Positions 42,974 to 51,356 of a DNA stretch of 53,843 nucleotides are shown here, one piece after another. Below the pieces are notes generated by a model. That model made no database searches. It was not told where the DNA came from and saw nothing but the letters and a program-made list of their open reading frames with translations. Within the stretch, counting starts at the first letter, position 1. Each line of letters opens with the position of its first letter. The stretch is taken from positions 1 to 53,843 of the forward strand of contig PBWH01000034.1 of assembly GCA_002727195.1 (NCBI GenBank), read 5' to 3'. Both the position numbers and the translations under genes were made by a program. This stretch comes from Gemmatimonadota bacterium (GTDB lineage Bacteria; Latescibacterota; UBA2968).

Positions 42974-44428
42974 CTACATGAATCTGAGTCCGCGCTGACC
43001 CATCAGTCCCCTGTTGTCCCGGGGCTTGAAGGGGGGCGCCTCCATCCCCACCAGCTTCCCATCCACGACCCACGCTTCGTCCGATCCATGAAGGCAGGGG
43101 ATCAGGCGATCGATAAGGGCCTGTTTAGCGCCCTGATGGCCCGGGTCATCGCTCAGGTCAGTCGTCTCTCGAGGGTCCTTCTCGACGTCGAACAGCTGTG
43201 TCACGTTCCCGGCCGGATAGTAGATTAGCTTGTAAGGTCCCCACCTCATCGCACGCATGGATGTAGCCCCTTCGTCGTGCTCGCTGTAGAGCTCTTCACG
43301 TGAGTCCCGGTCGAGAACGATCCCGTCTACAGACTCGGGAACAGGTAGACCGCACATATCGAGGAGCGTCGGCATGATATCACCAAATTCGGTCAGCCCG
43401 TCCTCGACGTGTCCTGGCGCGAATCGATCGCTGCTTTTGTTCGGGACGATGAAGAGTGGGATCTTCGCGGACATCTCGTAGAGCAACCGCATGCACCACA
43501 AACCGTGTTCGCCGACCATGTGCCCGTGGTCGCTCGTGAAGACGATGATGGTGTCGTTCAGGAGTCCTTCCTCACGCAGCGTACCGATGACCAGACGGAT
43601 CTGGTGGTCGATGTGCGTTAGCGTCGCATAGTAGGCGCGTCGTGCGAGTTCGACTTCTCGCCAGGGAGCGTCGACGAGAGACGCGTTGTTTTTGTGTCTC
43701 GTGCGGACGGCATGGGGGAGACCTCCAGGTTCGGCCAACCAATTACCGTGGGTGGGCGCATCGATCTCGACGTGGCGATACAGATCGAGATAAGCCTGCA
43801 GCGGCGTCATCGGCGGATGGGGTGACGAGAAGGAGAGATACCAGAAGCCCGGCTTGCGAGGGTCGCGACGGCGGATGGTCTTGCACATCTCGCGGGTCGC
43901 CCAGTTGATCGGGTGCTCGTATTCGTCGAGATGCCACGGTCGAGCGATGAAGTCGTTGTGACACATGCCACCCGCATACTCCTGACCGGCGTGACCCCGT
44001 TCCTGGAGGAAGAGCTCGTAGTCGTCGGCCTTGCCGTCGAACTGGTGGCGTCCCTGTTCCTCGAGTAGTACGTCGTCAAAGCCGATCCGGTCCCGCTGGG
44101 GAGAGACGTGCAGCTTACCGACGGCGAACGTCTGGTAGCCGCCGTCGCTGAAACAGTCGGCCATCGTCGGCACATCAGGCATGGGCATCCCGTTCGTATA
44201 CACGCGATCGCCGTGCGAGCGGGCCGTCATGCCCGTCATGAGCGTTCGCCGAGCGGGAACGCAGGACGGACATGCGGAGTATGCGTTCCGGAACGAGACG
44301 CCGTTGCGGGCGAGTTGCTCGATGGTGGGCGTGATAACGGCAGGATGACCGGCGGGTCGGGTGTTCAGGCCGCTCCAGTGATCCGTGCAGATCAGCAAGA
44401 CATTGGGGCTGTCAGCTGCTTCAGGCAC
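42974..44428 (-). CDS. Sulfatase, FGly-dependent
   Basis: A 484-residue protein from a GTG at 44428 with GAGGAAA upstream. It has ICTDHWSG (metal ligand), Cys56-Val-Pro-Ala-Arg (the CxPxR modification site) inside ACPSCVPARRTLMTG, AVGKLHVSPQRD, YLSFSSPHPPM and FTSDHGHMVGEHGLW. The C-terminus has LFDVEKDPRETTDLSDDP. No signal peptide is visible. It heads the minus-strand series that includes mannonate dehydratase, so its substrate may be a sulfated uronic-acid saccharide. Confidence 0.85.
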   Translation of the reverse strand: MPEAADSPNVLLICTDHWSGLNTRPAGHPAVITPTIEQLARNGVSFRNAYSACPSCVPARRTLMTGMTARSHGDRVYTNGMPMPDVPTMADCFSDGGYQTFAVGKLHVSPQRDRIGFDDVLLEEQGRHQFDGKADDYELFLQERGHAGQEYAGGMCHNDFIARPWHLDEYEHPINWATREMCKTIRRRDPRKPGFWYLSFSSPHPPMTPLQAYLDLYRHVEIDAPTHGNWLAEPGGLPHAVRTRHKNNASLVDAPWREVELARRAYYATLTHIDHQIRLVIGTLREEGLLNDTIIVFTSDHGHMVGEHGLWCMRLLYEMSAKIPLFIVPNKSSDRFAPGHVEDGLTEFGDIMPTLLDMCGLPVPESVDGIVLDRDSREELYSEHDEGATSMRAMRWGPYKLIYYPAGNVTQLFDVEKDPRETTDLSDDPGHQGAKQALIDRLIPCLHGSDEAWVVDGKLVGMEAPPFKPRDNRGLMGQRGLRFM

Positions 44429-44440
44429 TGGACGTTTCCT

Positions 44441-44875
44441 CTATGAGATCCACTGTCTACTCTGTGCACTGTTGGCATACCAGAAGAGGAATCCTGCAAC
44501 GATCAGGGGCATCGCTGCATACATCACGAGCTGAGGTAGGCCGAAGTGCTCCGACCCCAACAATCCGATGTAAGCGAGCATCTGAACGACAACACCCACG
44601 AGCGACGCGCCGAAGGCGTGGATGGCGGCCGCCCGACGTAACAGCAGCAGGATCGCGCCGGCTGTCCCTCCGAACACCGCCAGCGCGAACGCCGCGGTCG
44701 CCCACGCCGGACGCCCTTCGATAATCACCCGCTGGGCGTCCGGCATGGATGCGACGACCTCAGGGTTCATCTGCACGATGAAGTTCAGGACTCCCATGAC
44801 ATTCCAAACCAAGGCAACGATGGCGATGACCTTGAAGCTCGGTGGGACGGTCGGACCCGCTTCGGATTCACTCAT
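44441..44875 (-). CDS. Four-helix inner-membrane protein, unknown function
   Basis: A 144-residue protein with four hydrophobic segments at about residues 15-34, 58-79, 84-106 and 115-134. The first ends in WNVMGVLNFIVQM, and the last is followed by YANSAQSRQWIS. Comparable small four-helix proteins are sometimes labelled sugar transporter without proof. It ends 12 bases before the sulfatase start, so the two may be co-transcribed. Confidence 0.6.
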   Translation of the reverse strand: MSESEAGPTVPPSFKVIAIVALVWNVMGVLNFIVQMNPEVVASMPDAQRVIIEGRPAWATAAFALAVFGGTAGAILLLLRRAAAIHAFGASLVGVVVQMLAYIGLLGSEHFGLPQLVMYAAMPLIVAGFLFWYANSAQSRQWIS

Positions 44876-44902
44876 GTTCTCTCCTTCTATTGCGCAACAG
44901 CG

Positions 44903-45841
44903 CTACTCGACGACCGCCTCACGATACGCGTCTCGTCCCAAACTGTCCAGCCACTCAATTTTGTCTTGTTCGTAGAAGTGGTCGCCGGATCCCCGTTCAT
45001 AGAACCACAGGCAGTCGATCAGGATTGAGAGCTTGTAGACGTCGAACAGATAGCGGCGTTCCACCGCCGTCAGCCGACGGTGTTCCTGATATGCTGACAC
45101 GATCTTCCGGGCCTGCTTCAGGTCAAATGGCTCTTCAAATCTCCACGCCCAACCATCCACGAGACCGACGATGTCGAAGACCTGATAGGTGTAGTTGGCA
45201 TCGTCGAAGTCCAGCAGGGCCGACAGCTTGATCCCGCGATACAGGATGTTCGTGTAGTGTAAGTCGGTGTGGCAGATCCCCTTCCGAAGGGAGGCCGGTA
45301 GTACCAGATCCTTCAGGGCACGACGATACCAGCGCAGCTTGTCTAATGCGTCGCGAGTCCCGATATGCCGTGTTCGTCCGATTGCCTGTAGTAGACAGAA
45401 GTCTGGGCCGTAGTTCCATCGATGCGCGACCTTACTCGGGCTGAAACGATGGGTGATTCGGTGGAGCTCAGCCAGCCAGCGGAAGAGTTCATGTCTCTGG
45501 AGCCGGTTTGGGGCCTCGACGTGCCTGCCTTCCAGAAAGGTGAACAGGACCAACGGTTTACCGGCGTGCTCTTGCAGGATCGTACCCGAGCGATCGCGGA
45601 GGGGAGCCGGGTACGGGTAGTCATTGCTCACGAGGCGGTCTACGACCGCCAGCTCGAAGCGCACGGATTCGGCGGATCGGTTCTCGTAGAGGCGGAGGAC
45701 GACGCGTGTCTGGGTGGTCGTGACGAGGAGATTCGTCTGTACGGAGCCTGCCGTCAGCGGTTTGGCGTTGACTAGGTCGCCGAGGTCGTAACGAGCCACG
45801 AGGCCGCGGAGGGTGTGTCTGGAGATTCGAGTGTTTGGCAT
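44903..45841 (-). CDS. APH-fold kinase (homoserine kinase type II-like)
   Basis: A 312-residue protein of the aminoglycoside-phosphotransferase fold. The catalytic loop is ICHTDLHYTNILY (HxDxxxxN), and the metal-binding aspartate lies in ALLDFDDANYTYQ. The N-terminal nucleotide lobe has LTAGSVQTNLLVTT and VVLRLYENRSAESVRFE. Its length and layout match ThrB2-type homoserine kinases, though threonine genes are not nearby. A sugar or amino-alcohol substrate is equally possible. ATG at 45841 is used, with no clear ribosome site. Confidence 0.7.
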   Translation of the reverse strand: MPNTRISRHTLRGLVARYDLGDLVNAKPLTAGSVQTNLLVTTTQTRVVLRLYENRSAESVRFELAVVDRLVSNDYPYPAPLRDRSGTILQEHAGKPLVLFTFLEGRHVEAPNRLQRHELFRWLAELHRITHRFSPSKVAHRWNYGPDFCLLQAIGRTRHIGTRDALDKLRWYRRALKDLVLPASLRKGICHTDLHYTNILYRGIKLSALLDFDDANYTYQVFDIVGLVDGWAWRFEEPFDLKQARKIVSAYQEHRRLTAVERRYLFDVYKLSILIDCLWFYERGSGDHFYEQDKIEWLDSLGRDAYREAVVE

Positions 45842-45848
45842 TAATGTT

Positions 45849-45872
45849 GATGTAGGAGCTCTGCTGCGCGCC
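45849..45872 (+). repeat. Short dispersed repeat family 3, copy b
   Basis: GATGTAGGAGCTCTGCTGCGCGCC, near-identical to 4242-4266. The remaining bases to 45977 have no recognisable feature. Confidence 0.45.
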
Positions 45873-45977
45873 AATGCCTATCGGAGCCCGCGTGGACTTT
45901 TCTGCAGCCCGCGCTGATTTGCCTATAACCGGTCACCTAGGGCCCCCAGGCCGTGTGCTACTCCCTTCCAGGGCGTT

Positions 45978-46646
45978 TCAATCTGTCTGGATTTCCTTGT
46001 TGAAGGGGATCGTGAACTGGTAGGCCAGACCGAGGTCCCTGGTCGCGTCGAGGACGTCAAGCCCGTAGCGGACTTCCTTGTGGTCGCCGTAGGTGAACGC
46101 GCCGAAAAGTCGGTCCCAGATGGAGAGTACGCCGCCGTAGTTGCTGTTGGTACAGGGCTTAGACTCGTGATGGTGGAACTTGTGCATGTTGGGCGTAACG
46201 AATACCCACGACAGCGGACGGTCGAGCCACTCAGGAACGTGGACGTTGGCGTGGGTGACGTAGGTGAAGAAGGGGGTGACGAGGATGCGATATAGCTTGT
46301 AGAAGGCGAAGGGCATGCCGGTCACGATGATGGCGAGGATCAAGAACAGTTCACGCCAGAGGAAGTTACCGGGGTGATGACGGGTGCCGCTGGTGGCATC
46401 GAGGGTCGTGTCGTTGTGGTGGATCATGTGCCGCTTCCACTGGTAGCCGACGCGGTGGAGGATGGCCTGTGATACGTATTGGGCGAGGGCGATGTTAACG
46501 AGCATGGACGTCAGCAGGAAGACGATGCTGACGCTTGCGTGTTTCAGCTTGTGGTAGCCGAACTGGATCAGCGGAACGAACGTTTCGAGTAGCCAAGCGA
46601 TGGCCAGACTGCTCAGAACAACCGTCAACCTCAGCCAGAGCGGCAT
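45978..46646 (-). CDS. Fatty-acid hydroxylase / sterol desaturase family, altered first histidine box
   Basis: A 222-residue membrane protein with hydrophobic segments near residues 7-25, 40-60 and 100-125. Later histidine boxes are intact: HMIHHND, HH in TRHHPG, HANVH, and MHKFHHHESKP. The first box, normally HRxxH as in QHRLFH, reads SQAILHRV, so one iron-ligand histidine is missing. It may be inactive or bind metal differently. It ends the transcription unit led by phosphonoacetaldehyde hydrolase, 40 bases downstream of it. Confidence 0.7.
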   Translation of the reverse strand: MPLWLRLTVVLSSLAIAWLLETFVPLIQFGYHKLKHASVSIVFLLTSMLVNIALAQYVSQAILHRVGYQWKRHMIHHNDTTLDATSGTRHHPGNFLWRELFLILAIIVTGMPFAFYKLYRILVTPFFTYVTHANVHVPEWLDRPLSWVFVTPNMHKFHHHESKPCTNSNYGGVLSIWDRLFGAFTYGDHKEVRYGLDVLDATRDLGLAYQFTIPFNKEIQTD

Positions 46647-46686
46647 CTCGGCGAAGGAGTCGATGACCTCGAAAATTAATGGAGCG

Positions 46687-47541
46687 CTAACCTTGGGGGG
46701 ATTCCCCTCGGGCGAGACGGGTATTGATGTCCTCGATCACGGGCTCGAGGTCCGTGATGCTGTCGATCACATAATGCGCGCCTGTTTGCCTGAGTATCTC
46801 TCGCGTCTTCTCCACTCGGCGCTCGATTTCCTCTTCAGGCAGCGATTCCGCCTCTTCCATCGAATTGATGTCCATGTAATTGCTGTAACGCGCGACCCCC
46901 ACTCCCCAGCATCCCGCTTCCAGCGCCTCTCCGACGCCCGACACGGTGTCATCGACCTTGATCACGGCCTGTATCGGGTGAATGTCCATCAGGTCCAGGT
47001 TACGGTAGACCATAAACGGTTTGGGACGGGCCCCGTTCTCGACTTCATCCCCTGCAACAGATGCGTCGGGGACAAAGCCCTGCTTCTTCGCGTCCGCTTC
47101 CAGGACGTCGACCATCGATCGGACAAAGCCAGTCGAGATACCGATCTTGATCCCGCTCTGCTGTATGCGCTTGCAGACATCGGCCACACCAGGCAGCAAC
47201 GTCGTGTACTCGCGTAAACACTCGATCTGGAGCGGAACGAAATTCTCAAACATCGTATCCACATCTGCATCTGTTGGATACGTCCCGTGCACGCCCTTCC
47301 ATCGCTCCCGAATGTCCGGGTCTTCGGTCAGTTTTCGGATGTGCAGGTCCTTCCGCAGCCCCATCGGGCCACGTGCTTCAGTCATCGAGATATCGACGCC
47401 TTTGTTCTTGAAGACCTCGACGAATACGACGGCTGGAGCGATCACGTATGCATCCGCGGTGGTACCGCTCCAATCCAGGACCACACCCTTGATCCGGCCG
47501 CGATACGATCTCGAGTACATATAGTCAGCTTGTGAACTCAC
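46687..47541 (-). CDS. phnX: Phosphonoacetaldehyde hydrolase (phosphonatase)
   Basis: A 284-residue HAD-fold enzyme. From the GTG at 47541 (GGAAGGA upstream) the nucleophile Asp23 lies in VVLDWSGTTAD and the Schiff-base Lys64 in MGLRKDLHI, 41 residues apart, the same spacing I recall for B. cereus PhnX (12 and 53). GARPKPFMVY and IKVDDTVSGV complete the motifs. It splits phosphonoacetaldehyde into acetaldehyde and phosphate, the second step of 2-aminoethylphosphonate use. The usual aminotransferase PhnW is not in the window. ATG 47520 is an alternative start with no ribosome site. Confidence 0.9.
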   Translation of the reverse strand: MSSQADYMYSRSYRGRIKGVVLDWSGTTADAYVIAPAVVFVEVFKNKGVDISMTEARGPMGLRKDLHIRKLTEDPDIRERWKGVHGTYPTDADVDTMFENFVPLQIECLREYTTLLPGVADVCKRIQQSGIKIGISTGFVRSMVDVLEADAKKQGFVPDASVAGDEVENGARPKPFMVYRNLDLMDIHPIQAVIKVDDTVSGVGEALEAGCWGVGVARYSNYMDINSMEEAESLPEEEIERRVEKTREILRQTGAHYVIDSITDLEPVIEDINTRLARGESPQG

Positions 47542-47654
47542 GATACCATCCTTCCCAGTTGTTGAGTCGGTCCGTAGTGTACTTGTCCCGAGTCCGTGCA
47601 GCAAGTACCGGTTCCTGTTCGTCCAAGGGCGGAAAGGTGGGTCGTCGGATCGAG

Positions 47655-47694
47655 GAAAAAAGAAAGGGCGATCCCACTTCCATGACGTCGCCCT
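47655..47694 (-). terminator. Likely terminator after the ankyrin gene
   Basis: A 7-bp stem AGGGCGA (47665-47671) / TCGCCCT (47688-47694) with a 16-base loop runs into TTTCTTTTTT on the minus strand. It lies 23 bases past the ankyrin gene stop. Confidence 0.55.
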
Positions 47695-47717
47695 GTTAGT
47701 CCGTATGTTGTATGGCC

Positions 47718-48236
47718 CTACTCGTCGCCGCGGAGAACGCTCTTGAGAAGCTCGACCACTGATCGATGGCCTCGTTTCTTGGCGACCCTAAGCGCCATCT
47801 CGTGGCCCTTGGGATGACGTTCCCCGGCTCTGAGCAATACTTTCACCGTGTCTGAATGGCCGTCACGGGCAGCTGCGATCAGTGGCGTCATCTGAGCAAG
47901 TCCGCGGACCTCGTAGTCCGCGCCGTTCTTGATGAGAAGTACGAGGATGACCGCGTGGCTCTTGGCCGCGGCGTAGAGGACGGGTGAGTTGCCCGAGGTG
48001 TTCTTGCGGTTGACGTCGGCGCCTAGGTTGAGCAGAACTCGGACGACGTCTGTGTGTCCATTGTAGGTCGCCCAGTCTAGGCGTAGGGCCACGAAGGGAT
48101 CGTGGCGAAGGATCCTGGGTCGATTTACGAGGCCGGGCGACGGGGCCAGTCCTGGCTGAAGATCAAGCCGGCGAATACGCTGGATCTGGTCGCGCTGGCC
48201 GTTGGGCGGTCGTCGATCGAAGTGGCTCAGCAACAT
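47718..48236 (-). CDS. Ankyrin-repeat protein, 5' end disrupted
   Basis: About 110 C-terminal residues hold three to four ankyrin repeats: ATYNGHTDVVRVLLNLGADV, then SPVLYAAAKSHAVILVLL, then TPLIAAARDGHSDTVKVLLR and KKRGHRSVVELL. The first ~50 residues of the open frame do not look like ankyrin; they are antisense to a DNA ligase fragment that begins near 48090. The repeat array therefore seems cut at its front by a recombination, and the gene may have lost its true start. Ankyrin repeats mediate protein contacts; no partner is evident. Confidence 0.6.
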   Translation of the reverse strand: MLLSHFDRRPPNGQRDQIQRIRRLDLQPGLAPSPGLVNRPRILRHDPFVALRLDWATYNGHTDVVRVLLNLGADVNRKNTSGNSPVLYAAAKSHAVILVLLIKNGADYEVRGLAQMTPLIAAARDGHSDTVKVLLRAGERHPKGHEMALRVAKKRGHRSVVELLKSVLRGDE

Positions 48237-48553
48237 CCATCGGGTGCGCTGGATCCGGAGTCAGGCCAATATGTGATGCTTGGAAAGACGTTCAAGGGGA
48301 TGACGGACGAGACCCTGCAATGGCAGACTGATACATTCCAAGACTATGCGACTCGGGATGATAGTTATGTGACGTATCTCCGGCCGCACTTCGTTGCGTA
48401 GATCGCATTCAACGAGATCCAGCGAAGCCCGAGGTATCCGGCCGGTTTGGCGCTGCGCTTCGCCAGGCTGAAGGGATATCGTGACGACAAATCACCGGAG
48501 GAAGCAGACACGATCGACACCTTTCGAGCTTTGTTCGAACGAATGACCGGCTA
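48085..48553 (+). pseudogene. ATP-dependent DNA ligase, C-terminal fragment
   Basis: GHEGIVAKDPGSIYEAGRRG, then QSWLKIKPANTLDLVALA is the end of a ligase core. A frameshifted GGRRSKWLSNIH follows (about 48205-48240), then the first frame resumes with DPESGQYVMLGKTFKGMTDE. TAG at 48399-48401 replaces the usual Glu before [13 protein letters not shown], and the tail runs through [20 protein letters not shown] to TAG at 48551. The nucleotidyltransferase part is missing. A deletion, two compensating frameshifts and a nonsense codon make it dead. It abuts the ankyrin gene head-on. Confidence 0.8.
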
Positions 48554-48618
48554 GGCGCTTTAGGGCGGGGGTAGGAATGCTTGACGCGCCTTTCCGGCCA
48601 GTTTAGTGTAAGGGGCAT

Positions 48619-49671
48619 ATGGCGAACAGCGAAGACATGGTCAGGCGAGACGACGGGACAGAGACCCGTGACGCGAAGGGACAGTGGACGCCCCGCATTT
48701 TGGGGAAGGCGATGCCATTCGCGTGGCCGATCCAGCCGAAGAAGCTGGCCCGGTTTTTTCTTGGATTTCCTGGTTTCTTGTGGCCGTTTGGGACTGCGCT
48801 CTACTATGGCCTCGGATATCTGACGTGGACCTACCTACAGCTGGGCGCGCACGATATCGGCACGTTCGGAGAACTCAAGGTCGACTGGATCTGGCCGATG
48901 TTCGTCCGCAACTACGTGATGCTGGCGATCGTGGGCTGCACGCTGCACGGGATCCTGTATTGGCGGCGTGTCCAGGGCACCAGGTTCAAATACAACTCCC
49001 GCTGGCCGAGCACGAACAGTAGTGCGTTTCTGTTCAAGGATCAGGTGAAGGACAATATCTTCTGGTCCATGGTCAGCGGCGCCACGTTCTGGAGCGTCTA
49101 CGAGGTCTTCATGCTGTGGGCATATGGGAACGGATGGGTGACGTTCTGGACGTTCGCGGATAACCCAATCTGGTTTGTGGCGCTGGCCTTTGTGCTCCCG
49201 TTCTGGCAGGACCTGCACTTCTATATCGTTCACCGCATCTCGCACTGGCCGTGGCTCTACGAGAACGCGCATTACCTGCATCATCGCAACACGAACGTCG
49301 GTCCGTGGTCGGGTCTGTCGATGCACCCGATCGAGCACCTGCTCTACTTCACGCGATGGGTGATCTTTTTCGTGGTTCCGTCACACCCGATACACATGTT
49401 TTACGTCATGCAGAGACCCGCGCTCAACCCCGCACTGGGACACACGGGCTTCGATCGGCTGGTCCTAAAGGACAAGAGCGACGGCATCAGTATCGATACC
49501 TTCTTCCACTACCTCCATCACCGCTACTTCGAGTGCAATTACGGGACGGCTACCGTTCCGCTGGACCGGTGGTTCGGCACGTTGCACGACGGCTCGCCCG
49601 AGTCGTATGAGCAGATGCGCAAGAAGCGCCGTCTGCAGAAGGAAGCGGACGGCGCTCCCGCCAACGTCTAG
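48619..49671 (+). CDS. Fatty-acid hydroxylase / sterol desaturase family protein, complete histidine boxes
   Basis: A 350-residue integral membrane protein with four to five hydrophobic stretches (near 45-75, 95-112, 145-170, 180-200, 245-265). All three histidine boxes are present: HFYIVHRISH, HYLHHRNTN and HYLHHRYFECNYG. These bind a di-iron centre that hydroxylates or desaturates lipids, sterols or carotenoids using oxygen. It contrasts with the altered relative at 45978-46646. Its stop overlaps the end of the convergent beta-helix gene by four bases. Confidence 0.8.
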   Translation: MANSEDMVRRDDGTETRDAKGQWTPRILGKAMPFAWPIQPKKLARFFLGFPGFLWPFGTALYYGLGYLTWTYLQLGAHDIGTFGELKVDWIWPMFVRNYVMLAIVGCTLHGILYWRRVQGTRFKYNSRWPSTNSSAFLFKDQVKDNIFWSMVSGATFWSVYEVFMLWAYGNGWVTFWTFADNPIWFVALAFVLPFWQDLHFYIVHRISHWPWLYENAHYLHHRNTNVGPWSGLSMHPIEHLLYFTRWVIFFVVPSHPIHMFYVMQRPALNPALGHTGFDRLVLKDKSDGISIDTFFHYLHHRYFECNYGTATVPLDRWFGTLHDGSPESYEQMRKKRRLQKEADGAPANV

Positions 49672-51161
49672 TCAGACGTCAGTTGGACGCTTTCGCAGAG
49701 CCTGTCGCTTAGTGAGAGCTTGGGCGACTGCCCGCTGGCGGTTTCCACATTCGTCACAGCAAGTGTCTTCGTCGTCGCGTACGGGGATACACGGTCTTCT
49801 GTCAGGGCGACTTCGTTCACGCCGTCGTAGAAGTCGTCGGGGTCGGCGAGGTAGTACATCCCTTCGTAGCCTTCCGGCGTGTTCGAATCCTCCACGTGGA
49901 GTCCGTCGACAGTGATTTTTTCGGGCATGTAGCACTTGTAGCCGAAGTCGTGCATACCGTCGTTGGCGACGTTGATCATCCGGGGTTCACATTCGTCTCC
50001 GCAGGCCGGAATCCACTTGCAGTTCCTGATGTCCACGTTGCCTTCCCACGTGCTGCCGTAGTCCGACCGGAAGTTGATCAGCGCTCGACCGTAGAGGGTC
50101 GAGTCTTCGACTGTCAGTTGGCCCCGGCCGATGGCGTTGAGGCCCACGTGACCGAGCGTGCAGCGTCGGATCGTGTAGTTACCGGATACGCCCATATGCG
50201 TGTCCATCCTGGACAGGTAGCAGTCCTCGAGCAGGATGTTCTTGCAGTTGTTCGTGCCGATCACGCCCCACCGCGTGCGGTCGGTGATATGGTTTTGCCG
50301 GCAGTTGGACATGGTGAAGCCGACGACGCTGTTGGCACCGTAGTCGTAGGTGCCGACGCTGACCGGTTTGCCGGCTCGCCCCATGGCCTCGTAGGTCCGG
50401 TGGCCCGTCGCCCAGCAATCCTTGAAGGTGATGTGGGCGCAGCGGCTCGCGCTGAGGAAGCCGCTGTAGGCGCTCCCGATGTCCGTCTCGCCGACGACGT
50501 AGTGGGTAAAGCCATCGACGATCGTGTTGGACCGAGAGATCACGATGTTCCGATCCCAGTACTCGTACCCCTCTTCCTTCTGCCATCGGTTCGCGAAGGT
50601 GGTGAAGATCCCGCCCCGGATCGACAGTGTTTCATTCTCAATCGGGAGGGCCTCAACGCCGGTGACTTCGTCGTATTCCCAGTCGATGTCTCCCTCGATC
50701 GTGCCGTCCCTCCGCAGGACGAAACAGTCACTCTGGGAGACGCCCTGATTGGCGTTGCGTCCACGCCTCAGATAGAGCCTCTTGTTCTCGTTCTCGACTC
50801 TGACCCAACAGTTTCGCTCAGGCCTGACGTTGGTCTGCCGCTGATCGCGTGTCAGGCTCTTGAACGAGAGTTCCTCGGGCTCGAGAAGGGATTGTATTTC
50901 GAATACACTGAGCCGGTGGTTTTCGACGCCGGCAGCATCGTCAATCGTGAATCGTGATGTGCTCCAGTCCGTATTCGTCGCTATGATCGTGGTCAGGGGC
51001 TTCCCGCCCATGTAGTAAGTCCCGCGAGGGTCCGTCCGGACGTCCAGGGCGTGCTCATTCGCGTAGGCGTGTGCGTCGCAGATGGCCTGCATGTCGTCGG
51101 TGACGCCGTCTCCCTTGGCGCCGAAAGCTTCGTAGTTGACCAGGTTGTTCTCGAATTCCAC
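49668..51161 (-). CDS. Right-handed beta-helix protein (pectate lyase superfamily / polygalacturonase type)
   Basis: A 497-residue protein. VNYEAFGAKGDGVTDDMQAI (8-27) is the signature opening of the Pectate_lyase_3 fold. Repeated strand segments follow: IVISRSNTIVDGFT, AHITFKDCWATG, VVGFTMSNCRQNHIT, ILLEDCYLSRM, YTIRRCTLGHVGLNAIG, LTVEDSTLYG and VDIRNCKWIP. Members cleave or bind polysaccharides, and phage tail spikes share the fold. No signal peptide is seen, so export would need another route. Substrate unknown; placement near sugar epimerase and sugar-acid dehydratase genes fits carbohydrate use. Confidence 0.7.
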   Translation of the reverse strand: MEFENNLVNYEAFGAKGDGVTDDMQAICDAHAYANEHALDVRTDPRGTYYMGGKPLTTIIATNTDWSTSRFTIDDAAGVENHRLSVFEIQSLLEPEELSFKSLTRDQRQTNVRPERNCWVRVENENKRLYLRRGRNANQGVSQSDCFVLRRDGTIEGDIDWEYDEVTGVEALPIENETLSIRGGIFTTFANRWQKEEGYEYWDRNIVISRSNTIVDGFTHYVVGETDIGSAYSGFLSASRCAHITFKDCWATGHRTYEAMGRAGKPVSVGTYDYGANSVVGFTMSNCRQNHITDRTRWGVIGTNNCKNILLEDCYLSRMDTHMGVSGNYTIRRCTLGHVGLNAIGRGQLTVEDSTLYGRALINFRSDYGSTWEGNVDIRNCKWIPACGDECEPRMINVANDGMHDFGYKCYMPEKITVDGLHVEDSNTPEGYEGMYYLADPDDFYDGVNEVALTEDRVSPYATTKTLAVTNVETASGQSPKLSLSDRLCESVQLTSD

Positions 51162-51356
51162 CGTGTATCCTTTATCTGTTTTCTGGCCTGAATTGCTCCT
51201 TCTGTTGGACCAAAGTCAGAAGCTGGAACGCAGAGAGCACAGAGGGTTGAGTGTTGCTGGTGGACAAGATTGGGGTATCGAAATGTGTCTGCTTTCCCGG
51301 GCCCTTAAGGCGAGGAAGGACGTCCACTTGTGTTGCAGTTGTTGATGACCGACGGA

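Noticed and set aside
49896..50957. A 353-codon plus-strand frame opposite the beta-helix gene
   Set aside because: Valine/aspartate-rich shadow; the minus strand shows repeated beta-helix strands and the family's opening motif.
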